From Pseudomonas sp. PDM04 (lineage in GTDB: Bacteria > Pseudomonadota > Gammaproteobacteria > Pseudomonadales > Pseudomonadaceae), in assembly GCF_014851765.1 (NCBI RefSeq), contig NZ_JACVAI010000006.1, positions 1-64,000 of the forward strand: a stretch of DNA of 64,000 nt, read 5' to 3'. Below, piece after piece: positions 53,697 to 61,785 of this stretch. The notes under the pieces were generated by a model. That model did not search any database and was not told the origin of the DNA. It saw nothing but the letters and a program-made list of their open reading frames with translations. Within the stretch, counting starts at the first letter, position 1, and the number at the start of each line of letters is the position of its first letter. Made by a program: the position numbers and the translations under genes.

Positions 53697-56606
53697 TCAA
53701 TTGCCTGAACGGACCTTCCAGTTGTCGATAATTTGAAAGGCTCTCGTCGCGGCTTCGTTGACTTGAGCCGTCCCTTCCAACTTGAGTCGGTCAGGATGGA
53801 CTCTTAATGAAATATGCATGAACTCCCTGCGGTTAAACCCGTTCGGGAATATGGCGTCCTGATTTCCTTCATTGGCTATGATACGAAGTGCCAGTTCATA
53901 ACCTTCGATGATCTTTGGGTCGGTGCCTTCGGGTAATACGGGGAAACTCTGCAGAGGCGTTGGCGTAGCGGGTTGTTGTGCCGCAGTTGCCTCTCCGCCG
54001 CTCGTCCGTGAACCCCCCTGGCCACCTTTTGGTGAGGTAGCGGGACCGGGTTGTGGCTCTTCGCGGAAAGTACGCGCGCGACTGGGGCCCGGTTGGGGGG
54101 CTTGCCGGAAAGTACTTGAAGAACCGGGTTGCGATGATGCTCCCGAGTTGAAATCACCTGCATAAGCAGTGTCGTCCGATTGAGACCAGCCCGCTCCCCA
54201 ATCAAAGTTAAAAAGATCTTCCATCCACTTTGGATTGCCTGAGCTGCCTCTGTGTGTCGCGCTGGCCGCCTCCTTAAAGGGCTCGAAATTGAAGGCTTTG
54301 CGCAAATTGCGTAGAAATGTTCGGTAGTCTTCAATCTTCGAGGTATCTCGATAGGGAGGCCTGTCATCGAGGACGCTTTGGCTGGAGCGCAGCGTTTTAC
54401 CGAGCTTTATCACTTGTCTTCGGAAATGTAGTTTTTGCTCGTCGGTCTCGATCGAATCTATTTTCAAGAGCTTTTTCTTGTAATGTTTGTAAGCGTCGAG
54501 GGAGAAAGCTTTTATGTAATTATCTTTTAATTGAAAATTTCGCAGTATTTCCTTGAAGTCGCTCAGATATTGCTCGTGGTTGAAGCTTTGTCCATTGCGA
54601 CCCTGATTGTCGTAATAGACTATAGGGCTGTTGCTGACCATCGAATACAAATTCATTCCGTCCGTATATCCGGCAGGGTCGGGATTAATCCAGCGCTGTA
54701 GCCACGGCGCGTAATAACGTAAGCCGTAGTAAAGGATTCCGGACGCGTCCCGTTCCTTACCGGAGTAACGCACGGTCTTGTACTTTGCTTCGATGCTGTT
54801 CCGACCGGCCCAGCGTGCTGTTCCACCAAACGCGTAATACCATTCCCAGCTGATCACATCGGCCTGCTGGTCCAGCTCCAGTGTGCTGGATTTGATTTGG
54901 TCATTCAGGCTGTAACGCAGCTGATCCTGGGCAATTTCATCAGGTTGATTGACGACCCAATGCAACACCTGTGTGCTGTTGCTGCCCGTGCTTACATTGA
55001 TGACGTGGAGTACTTCCCCGGTACCCCCGTGACTGCGTATCTCCAGGCCGGGCAAGTAGCGAACTTCACACAATATCGTGCGGGCGTTGGTCACACTCGA
55101 ACGTACCTTACGCACGCGCTGTCCGCTGCCGTCATAGACGTAGCATTCACGATCATCTTCGGTGTCTTCGCGGACAACCGGGCGCACCTCGCGCAATTGG
55201 TTTCGCAGGTCCCAATTCAGTCGCTGGCCGGCTTGCAACTCACGCAGATTGCCGTTTGCATCGAAGCCGTCCGCCAGTTCGGCTTCCGTGGGTGGACGGC
55301 CTTCACGCTCAGGCAGGCAGTGATTGCTGTATTTCGCTCGGGTCAGGGTGCGGCCTTGTGCTTGGGCGCCGACATGCACCAGGTCCAGCAGGTTGCCGCC
55401 GCTATCGTAATGAAAGGTCTGGGTGTAATGGGCGATCTGACCCGGATCCAGCGGCAGCGGTTGCAAGTCGGGCAGGGCGGGGCCGCCGCTGCCAGTTCGG
55501 GCTTCGCTTCCCGTGGCTTCAATCAACTGATCGAGGGTGTCATAGCGGTAGGTCTTGATCGGTTCGATACGCTGGTTGTTGAAGAAGCGGATTGGCTGCG
55601 CGGCATCCTCGATGCTCAGCACGTTGCCGACGGCGTCGTACAGGTAATGCAGCCGTTGCAGCGGCGTGCCGTCCGCCTTGTGTGCGCTCAATTCGGTCAG
55701 CCGACTGTTGGCCTTGTCCTGGAGGTGACGGGTGATGACGCCATTGCCGGCGGTCTCCCGCTCGATCTGGCCAAGGGCGTTGTAATGCAGGTCGCTGACC
55801 AGCCGTTGAGCGGGCTGCCCCTCGCCAGCCAGGGTCAAACGCGCTTCTTTCAATTGTCCGGCGCGGGTGTAGCTGAAGGATTGGACGTTGCCCATCGCGT
55901 CAGTCTGATTGAGGGCTTCACCACTTGCGGTGAAGGCACACAGCGTTGTGGCGCCGTCGCCGGGCTCCAGCAGTGCTTCTCTGTCGGCGATTGGCAGCGG
56001 CCAGTCGGGGGCGTCGGTAGTGAGAAGAAAGCGGCGTGTGTGGCTCAGCACGTTTGCAGTGAGCCCTGCATCATGGGTTTGCAGTGTTCCGGCGGGGTCA
56101 TCATGCCGAATCAGCAGCCCGCACAGGTTGTGCAAGGCACTTTCCGAGCTGGCATCGGCGTAGGTGAAGCGTTCGAGCGTGTGCAGGGGAACATCGGCGC
56201 TTTGTTCGCGGGCGGCGACCAGTCGTAATAGTTCGTCATACTCATGCTGCGAATGGCTGCCACGACCGTCCCAGGTCTCCACTCCTTGCCCGGCCTCGGC
56301 ATGCAGCGCGACACGCCATCCGGCGTCGACGCTGTCAGTCAACAACGCACTGCTCGAGAAGCTCAGCACTTGTTGAACATTAAACGGTGTTGAAGCATCC
56401 GTTTGTGCCAGGCCGAACAGATACGGATCACGACTGGCCAACAGCCGCCCGACCGCGTCGTAACGTTGTGCGGTCACTCGCGTATCGATCGGATCATCGG
56501 TTTCGCGGCGATGGAACTGCACCGTCCGGACCGGTAACCCACGCGCATCCGACACTTGAAGCGTCGGTGTGTCGAGATGCACGCGGGAGGAAGTACCGGT
56601 CGCCAT
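53697..56606 (-). CDS. TccC-like Rhs toxin with C-terminal J-domain-like module (first copy)
   Basis: A 969-residue paralogue of the following gene. The YD-repeat cage and core (around 610-670, ILYYGLRYYAPWLQRWINPDPAGY, DGMNLYSMVSNSPI) closely match it; the tails are more diverged. The tail has a lysine-rich helical part (HYKKKLLKIDSIETDEQKLHF), a glycine/proline/serine linker, and a final block REFMHISLRVHPDRL and AATRAFQIIDNWK with HPD near residue 936. The N-terminal start has weak AAGG upstream. It is the promoter-proximal gene, with a dyad operator 62 bases before its ATG. Both copies lack neighbouring TcA/TcB genes. Confidence 0.85.
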   Translation of the reverse strand: MATGTSSRVHLDTPTLQVSDARGLPVRTVQFHRRETDDPIDTRVTAQRYDAVGRLLASRDPYLFGLAQTDASTPFNVQQVLSFSSSALLTDSVDAGWRVALHAEAGQGVETWDGRGSHSQHEYDELLRLVAAREQSADVPLHTLERFTYADASSESALHNLCGLLIRHDDPAGTLQTHDAGLTANVLSHTRRFLLTTDAPDWPLPIADREALLEPGDGATTLCAFTASGEALNQTDAMGNVQSFSYTRAGQLKEARLTLAGEGQPAQRLVSDLHYNALGQIERETAGNGVITRHLQDKANSRLTELSAHKADGTPLQRLHYLYDAVGNVLSIEDAAQPIRFFNNQRIEPIKTYRYDTLDQLIEATGSEARTGSGGPALPDLQPLPLDPGQIAHYTQTFHYDSGGNLLDLVHVGAQAQGRTLTRAKYSNHCLPEREGRPPTEAELADGFDANGNLRELQAGQRLNWDLRNQLREVRPVVREDTEDDRECYVYDGSGQRVRKVRSSVTNARTILCEVRYLPGLEIRSHGGTGEVLHVINVSTGSNSTQVLHWVVNQPDEIAQDQLRYSLNDQIKSSTLELDQQADVISWEWYYAFGGTARWAGRNSIEAKYKTVRYSGKERDASGILYYGLRYYAPWLQRWINPDPAGYTDGMNLYSMVSNSPIVYYDNQGRNGQSFNHEQYLSDFKEILRNFQLKDNYIKAFSLDAYKHYKKKLLKIDSIETDEQKLHFRRQVIKLGKTLRSSQSVLDDRPPYRDTSKIEDYRTFLRNLRKAFNFEPFKEAASATHRGSSGNPKWMEDLFNFDWGAGWSQSDDTAYAGDFNSGASSQPGSSSTFRQAPQPGPSRARTFREEPQPGPATSPKGGQGGSRTSGGEATAAQQPATPTPLQSFPVLPEGTDPKIIEGYELALRIIANEGNQDAIFPNGFNRREFMHISLRVHPDRLKLEGTAQVNEAATRAFQIIDNWKVRSGN

Positions 56607-56668
56607 TTGAGCAAGCCTTGATCAAGCGGACTTGCCAACTACAATGCACGACCCCCAACCGTCTGCCT

Positions 56669-56686
56669 ACTGTTAGAAGTAACAGT
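56669..56686. promoter_or_regulatory. dyad operator upstream of the tcc genes
   Basis: ACTGTTAGAAGTAACAGT, the most symmetric of three matching sites (exact 7-nt arms around GAAG). It lies in the 92-base gap between the small autotransporter stop and the tcc start, where the tcc promoter must be. Confidence 0.6.
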
Positions 56687-56698
56687 TCGGACAGGCTT

Positions 56699-57766
56699 TC
56701 ACCAACGCATCCGCACACCCAGGCTGCCGATCAAGCCGTTCAAGTCGTTATCGTCGACGTCGCTGCTGTAGTCGGCGCTGACGTACAGGCTGACGGCCGG
56801 TGTCATCCGCGCAACCAATCCCAACCCCACTTCGACGGTCGATGATTTACGGCTGCTGCTGATTTTGTCGACTTGGTCGAGGGTCACGGTGTTGCCGGTG
56901 TAGACGGTGTGCCACAAGTTGGTCCGTACATAGGGTTCGAACCCCAGGCCATTGATGTCGTAGCTACCTTTGAGTCGGGCACCGACCCGGCCGCTCCACG
57001 AGGTGAGGTCGCTGGACGATGCATTGCCGGAGCCCGCGTACGGGGTGTCCAGGGTGATGCGCTGATTGATCAACTGTGCCTGCGGTTCAACGACCCAGTT
57101 CTCGCTCAGGCCGATCGGAAAACCACCTTCCACCGAGAGTGTGACTGCGCTGCCTTCCGTGGCTTGCCGGGCGCCTTGCTGATTGCGACTGAACCCGTTG
57201 ACGCGCCCGCCGCTGGCGCTCAGGTCGACGTGCCAGCCCTGAGGGCCGGTCAGGCTCCAGTAGGCGCCGAGGCTCTGGCCTTGCAGGTTCAGGGTGTCAG
57301 TATTGGGATCGGCCAGCGCGCGATGCGTCAGCGGACCGTCCACGTTGCCCCGGATCTGGTTGGTGCCACCGATCAGGCCGACTTGCTGGACATGACCGCT
57401 GCCGCTTTGCAGGGTCAGGATCGCCGGGCCTTTGTGCGGGTTGGCGTAGGCAAGGGCACCTGACTGGGATTCATAATCGGTCTGGGCCTGGCGCCCGGCC
57501 TGCCCATAGAGCTGATCCCAGGCCGAGGGCGCGGCGTCCTGGGTGGTCAGGCGTGTACTTCGACTGTCGGACGCAGCGCTGAACCGGCCGGGATAGCTGG
57601 CAGCCAGCGCGGGCAAGCTGAGCACAGGAACCTGCTGGTCATACCAGGGGGTTGTCTCTTCCTCGGCAGGTGAGGCCTGCACTTCCATGGATGAACACAG
57701 TAGAAGTGAACTCGACACCGTGCAGAAAGTCACTTTGATCTCTTGTTGGGTGAATGAAGTTTTCAT
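56699..57766 (-). CDS. autotransporter beta-domain protein with almost no passenger
   Basis: A 355-residue exported protein. A long signal (EIKVTFCTVSSSLLLCSSMEVQA-SPA) is followed by about 60 unstructured residues, and then directly by an autotransporter barrel: WDQLYGQAGRQ, GPAILTLQSGSGHVQQVGLIGG, ENWVVEPQAQLINQ, GRVGARLKGSYDI, with a final LGVRMRW (terminal aromatic). The barrel is a paralogue of the one in 58090-60651. It may be a truncated autotransporter or a barrel that displays only a short peptide. The gene stops 13 bases before the tcc operator. Confidence 0.85.
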   Translation of the reverse strand: MKTSFTQQEIKVTFCTVSSSLLLCSSMEVQASPAEEETTPWYDQQVPVLSLPALAASYPGRFSAASDSRSTRLTTQDAAPSAWDQLYGQAGRQAQTDYESQSGALAYANPHKGPAILTLQSGSGHVQQVGLIGGTNQIRGNVDGPLTHRALADPNTDTLNLQGQSLGAYWSLTGPQGWHVDLSASGGRVNGFSRNQQGARQATEGSAVTLSVEGGFPIGLSENWVVEPQAQLINQRITLDTPYAGSGNASSSDLTSWSGRVGARLKGSYDINGLGFEPYVRTNLWHTVYTGNTVTLDQVDKISSSRKSSTVEVGLGLVARMTPAVSLYVSADYSSDVDDNDLNGLIGSLGVRMRW

Positions 57767-58034
57767 GGAGGTCTACCTTGCAATCGCATGCTGGATCTCG
57801 CTGTGGCGTCTCTCCTACCCCGAACGAGGGGCGACCGAATGGAATGGGGGCAAGCCGCTGGCCGCCCGTTTTTACGGGTGTCTGGTGGGGTGCCCCCTCA
57901 GGTACTTCGGGGGTAGTACGTGAAGCTAAGAAGACCGACGACCGTGCGTCAAGAAAATGGCCGATAAGTGGTATGTGAATTTTAGCGATTGCAACTAACT
58001 GTTTTTGATCGAGACTCTAAGTTCTTGTTTGTTC
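57767..58034 (-). other. structured leader upstream of the small autotransporter
   Basis: A gap of about 320 bases (to 58089) without a credible gene. The part next to 57766 holds three GC-rich hairpins: CCCC-GAACGA-GGGG at 57818-57831, CCCGT...ACGGG at 57865-57878, and CCCCC...GGGGG at 57893-57913. The distal part is AT-rich and probably holds the promoter. No known riboswitch consensus is recognised. Confidence 0.4.
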
Positions 58035-58062
58035 AAAAAAACGTCCTGCCAGCCGCAGGCTA
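58035..58062 (-). terminator. rho-independent terminator after the large autotransporter
   Basis: On the minus strand CCTGC-GGCTG-GCAGG is followed by ACG and seven T residues, 27 bases after the autotransporter stop. Confidence 0.8.
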
Positions 58063-58089
58063 GAGGGGTTTGCATAGCAGGCTACCGGC

Positions 58090-60651
58090 TTACCAACTCA
58101 CTCTCACCCCCATGTTCGCCTGGCTGCCTCGCAGCTGATTGCTGTCAATATTGCTGCTGTAATCGGTGCTGGCGTACACACTGACGGCCGATGACAGGCT
58201 CACGATCACGCCCACCCCCAGGTCCAGCGATGACGATTTCTGCTCGCTGACGATCTCATCCGTGCCGGCAAAGGTCACCGTGTCGGTCCCCGAGAAGGTG
58301 TGCCACAGGTTGGCACGCAGATAGGGTTCGACCGATCGGCCGCTGACCTGGTAACTGCCCTTGAGGCGCGCGCCGACGCGTCCGGTCCAGGCGCTGTCGG
58401 AGTCGAATGAAACACGCGACACGCCGTCATCCTGGCTGTCGAGGCTGACTTTCTGATAAATCGCTTGCGCCTGGGGTTCGATCACCCACTTGTCGCTGAT
58501 GGCAATGGGGTAACCGACTTCTGCCGACAGGGTTGCGACGTGGCCCTCATTGTCGATTTTCCGGCCACGATCGGAATGACTGTCACCGTCGAGTCGGGTG
58601 TACATCGCCACGGTGTCGAGGTAGGCGCCTGCGGAGTCGGTCAGGGTCCAGTAGACCCCTGCGCTGTCGCCTTCGAGGTCCACTTTGCCGGCCTGTTTGC
58701 CTTCAAAGCCGCCATTGAAGCCGTCGACATCGCCACGCAGGCGCGAGTGGCCGACGAACAAACCGCTGCGCTGGATCTGGCCGCCGCTCAGTGTCGAGCC
58801 GAACAGATCGGTGCCGACCTGGAAACCATAAAGCGAGCCATCGACACGGGGGGTGACGGTCCCGGCCCAGGTCTGGTCGAAATTTTTGCCGTAGACCCGG
58901 CCCCAGCCCGCGCTCAGGGGGCCGGTTTGCGTGAGCAGCCCCTGATCGCCCTGGCGATCGTGGAAGGTGCCGAGGGCGTTCAGTGACAATTGTGCGGCGA
59001 CCGGGGGCATCACCGACCACACCGGGACCTCCGGCCTGAAGATCGGGATCGGCGCAGCACCGGGTTGGACTGCGGGCAACACCGGAACGACCCCGGCAAC
59101 AGCGGCAACCACCGGTACCGGCACCAGCGGCTCGAGGGTGGGTGGTAGCGTCGGGTCGGCATTGGCAACTTCCACCAGCGGCGGGGCGACCACCGAGGAG
59201 CGCAGGTACCAGCTGTTTTCGCTGCCGGCGGTGATGCCGCCCTTGAACAGGTTGTAGTCGTAGACACCGGCCGACACCGGCGCTGCCAGGGCGAATGCGC
59301 CGTTGTTGCTGACTGCCGTGCCTTGCGCCTGCACCAGCTGTATACCGTTCTGCAGGGTGAGGGCACCCGCGCCCCCCAGGTTGCTGACGGAAATCAACGT
59401 GGTGCCGGTCAAGGTGCCGTTGTTGACCACCAGTTTGTCGCTGGGCGAGGCGTCATCGCCCACTGCACTTTGCAACAGCAACTGACCGCCATTGCCGGCG
59501 TAGTTGCCCTGGACCGTGAGGGTGTCGCTGGTGCGTGTGTTGCCCTGGGTGAGATCGATGACCCCGCTGTTGTTCAGCGTGGCCATCAGGCCGGGGGTGA
59601 GCGGTGCAATGCCGCCCTGGACGGACGTCAGCCGGCTGCTGCCGTCCACGTTGAAGACGCCGGTGCCGATGTTGCTGTCGCCCAGGCGGAAGGTGTCATT
59701 GAGCAGGTCGAACCGCGAAGCGTTGGTCAGGTTGACCGTTTCCCAGTTGTTGTAGCGGCTGGCGCCAGAGGAGCGGGTCTGGTCGAAGGTCAAGCGATCG
59801 TTGCCGGCGCCGCCATCCATATTCGGATTGAGGGACAGGGTGCTGTCGGTCAGATTGCGCAGGGTGACACGATCGTTGCCCAGGTCCATCAAAACGGCCG
59901 AGCGGATGATTCCGCCACCGTCCCACAGCAGCGTGTCGTCGCCGATACTGGCGCGGACTTCGCCAACGATCTCGCCACCGGTGACGGTGATGCTGTCGTT
60001 GCCGCCGCTGACACTGACGTTGCCACCAATGAGTCCGCCGGAAACGATGATGGTGTCCTGGCCGAAACCGGTCACCAGATTGCCGAGGATAGTGCCGCCC
60101 GACAGGTCGAAAATATTGTTATCGAGTTTCATGTCGACCCGGCCGATGGATCCTCCGGTCATTTTGGCCACGTCGCCGTCTTCGAAAGCGCCGGTGATGG
60201 TGCCACCGGTCATCAGGAACGTGTCACGGCTGTCACCCTGGGCCAGGGAACCGATGGTCCCGGCACTCATGGTGAAGCGGTCGATGCCACTGCCCTGGTT
60301 GACCGCCGTGCTGATGGTCCCGCCCGCAATATTCACGGTGTTGGTGCCGTCGCCCACATTGAGCGATCCGTTGATGACACCTGAATTCATGATCACGGTG
60401 TCTGCGCCGGCGCCGAAGGTTACGTTGCCGTTGATCGAGCCGGTGCCGTTGGCGGGGAAGGTCAGGCTGTTGTCGCCCGCGTTATCGGTCAACGGGCCAC
60501 TGCTGCCACTGTCACACATGAAGTTGTCGTTGCCGCCGGTGGGCGTCAATGCACAGGCCGCCAAGGCGGTTTGGGCGCTGCCCGCACAGAGCAGCAAGGA
60601 AAAGGCGCAGACGGAATAACGGCCCATTGGCCGTTGCGTCGAAAAGGTCAT
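58090..60651 (-). CDS. autotransporter with repeat beta-helix passenger
   Basis: An 853-residue type Va autotransporter. I start at MTFSTQRPMGRYSVC because GGAGAG lies upstream and a signal follows (ending AQTALA-ACAL). The passenger (about 30-480) opens with imperfect repeats of about 20 residues of form GxDxIxVxGGxIxGxV, as expected of a right-handed beta-helix, and then a proline/valine-rich linker (about 520-570). The barrel starts near WGRVYGKNFDQTW and ends MGVRVSW. Its barrel is closely related to that of the small autotransporter downstream. No protease triad is obvious, so an adhesin-like role is more likely. A minus-strand terminator follows. A dyad element lies 199 bases before the start. 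Confidence 0.88.
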   Translation of the reverse strand: MTFSTQRPMGRYSVCAFSLLLCAGSAQTALAACALTPTGGNDNFMCDSGSSGPLTDNAGDNSLTFPANGTGSINGNVTFGAGADTVIMNSGVINGSLNVGDGTNTVNIAGGTISTAVNQGSGIDRFTMSAGTIGSLAQGDSRDTFLMTGGTITGAFEDGDVAKMTGGSIGRVDMKLDNNIFDLSGGTILGNLVTGFGQDTIIVSGGLIGGNVSVSGGNDSITVTGGEIVGEVRASIGDDTLLWDGGGIIRSAVLMDLGNDRVTLRNLTDSTLSLNPNMDGGAGNDRLTFDQTRSSGASRYNNWETVNLTNASRFDLLNDTFRLGDSNIGTGVFNVDGSSRLTSVQGGIAPLTPGLMATLNNSGVIDLTQGNTRTSDTLTVQGNYAGNGGQLLLQSAVGDDASPSDKLVVNNGTLTGTTLISVSNLGGAGALTLQNGIQLVQAQGTAVSNNGAFALAAPVSAGVYDYNLFKGGITAGSENSWYLRSSVVAPPLVEVANADPTLPPTLEPLVPVPVVAAVAGVVPVLPAVQPGAAPIPIFRPEVPVWSVMPPVAAQLSLNALGTFHDRQGDQGLLTQTGPLSAGWGRVYGKNFDQTWAGTVTPRVDGSLYGFQVGTDLFGSTLSGGQIQRSGLFVGHSRLRGDVDGFNGGFEGKQAGKVDLEGDSAGVYWTLTDSAGAYLDTVAMYTRLDGDSHSDRGRKIDNEGHVATLSAEVGYPIAISDKWVIEPQAQAIYQKVSLDSQDDGVSRVSFDSDSAWTGRVGARLKGSYQVSGRSVEPYLRANLWHTFSGTDTVTFAGTDEIVSEQKSSSLDLGVGVIVSLSSAVSVYASTDYSSNIDSNQLRGSQANMGVRVSW

Positions 60652-60849
60652 GTTCGTCTCTCCGCATTGATTTGCGCCTGAGCTGTGCACGCCCTTGGAG
60701 TGGCAGTGGCTCAGGCGCCCATGGCAGCGCGAATTGACGACAAATACAGCTCCCTGCTGAAAACCCTGGCAAAACTTGCGCTACGATCCCGTCCGTATCA
60801 GCCATGGATACAGACAGCTGCACCGTATCAACAGATTTTGCAGCCGGCT

Positions 60850-60867
60850 ACTGTCATAAATAACAGG
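60850..60867. promoter_or_regulatory. dyad operator upstream of the large autotransporter
   Basis: ACTGTCATAAATAACAGG, with the same CTGTCA-N4-TAACAG layout as at 38249 and 56669. It lies between the endonuclease gene and the autotransporter. Confidence 0.5.
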
Positions 60868-60890
60868 TTGGGCAACTTTTTTTGCGTTGT

Positions 60891-60906
60891 GGCGGCTCAG
60901 GCCGCC
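60891..60906. terminator. strong hairpin after the endonuclease gene
   Basis: GGCGGCTCAGGCCGCC, a six-base GC stem three bases after the stop of 60910-61716. It is not followed by a T-run on the minus strand, so termination there is uncertain. Confidence 0.3.
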
Positions 60907-60909
60907 GGG

Positions 60910-61716
60910 TCACAAATGCACCTCCACCGCCAGCGGCAGGTGATCGGACAGGTGTGTCCATGGCTTGCTGCCCAGAATTTTCGGGTCGTGGCTGCTGGCG
61001 TTGCGCAGATAAATCCGGTCCAGACGCAACAAGGGGAAACGTGCCGGATAGGTCTTGGCCGGGCGGCCGTGGTGACGCTCGAAGGCTTCGTGCAGGTAAT
61101 CGCGACGCGCCAGAGTGGCGTTGCCTTGCAACTGCCAGTCGTTGAAGTCGCCGGCAATGATCACCGGGGCGTCGTCCGGCAAGGATTCGAGTAACTGGCA
61201 CAACAGCTCCAGCTGCAGCTGGCGATGGCTTTCCAGCAAGCTCAGGTGTACGCAGATGGCATGAACCTCGTTATGGCCCGGCACATCCAGAATGCAATGC
61301 AGCAACCCACGCCGCTCGGGTCCGGTGATCGACACATCGAGGTTGCGGTATTCGCGGATCGGGTATTTGGACAGCAAGGCATTGCCGTGGTGGCCGTCGG
61401 GGTAGACCGCATTGCGCCCATAGGCGAAGTCGCTCCACATGCTGTCGGCCAGGAATTCGTATTGCGACGTTTGTGGCCAATTGTTGAAACGCGAGGAATG
61501 GCGCTCGTGCTCACCGACCACTTCCTGCAGGAACACCACATCCGCCGACGTGCTGCGTACCGCCTCACGTAGTTCCGGGAGGATGAAGCGCCGGTTGAAT
61601 GCGGTGAAACCCTTGTGGGTGTTGACCGTCAGTATCCTGAGTCGATGAACCACCGGGGGTGTGCTCGATGGCACCGATTCAACGGCCTGCCGCTTGGAAT
61701 CACTGGTCACTTTCAC
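60910..61716 (-). CDS. endonuclease/exonuclease/phosphatase family protein
   Basis: A 268-residue EEP-superfamily hydrolase. Motifs in order are LTVNTHKGF, VVFLQEVVGEH (catalytic Glu), AICVHLSL, VIIAGDFNDW, LDRIYLRN and LSDHLPLAVEV, so the metal and catalytic residues are present. No signal peptide. Relatives cleave DNA or phospholipid/inositol phosphates, so the substrate is open. It lies 69 bases after a PIG-L gene in the same direction, probably the last gene of the glycosyltransferase/PIG-L cluster. Confidence 0.9.
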   Translation of the reverse strand: MKVTSDSKRQAVESVPSSTPPVVHRLRILTVNTHKGFTAFNRRFILPELREAVRSTSADVVFLQEVVGEHERHSSRFNNWPQTSQYEFLADSMWSDFAYGRNAVYPDGHHGNALLSKYPIREYRNLDVSITGPERRGLLHCILDVPGHNEVHAICVHLSLLESHRQLQLELLCQLLESLPDDAPVIIAGDFNDWQLQGNATLARRDYLHEAFERHHGRPAKTYPARFPLLRLDRIYLRNASSHDPKILGSKPWTHLSDHLPLAVEVHL

Positions 61717-61785
61717 TCCTCTGAATCTGGGTTGCCTATGTATGCGACTGATCCGGCAGCGGGCAGTTCAGTCGGACACCGGCAC

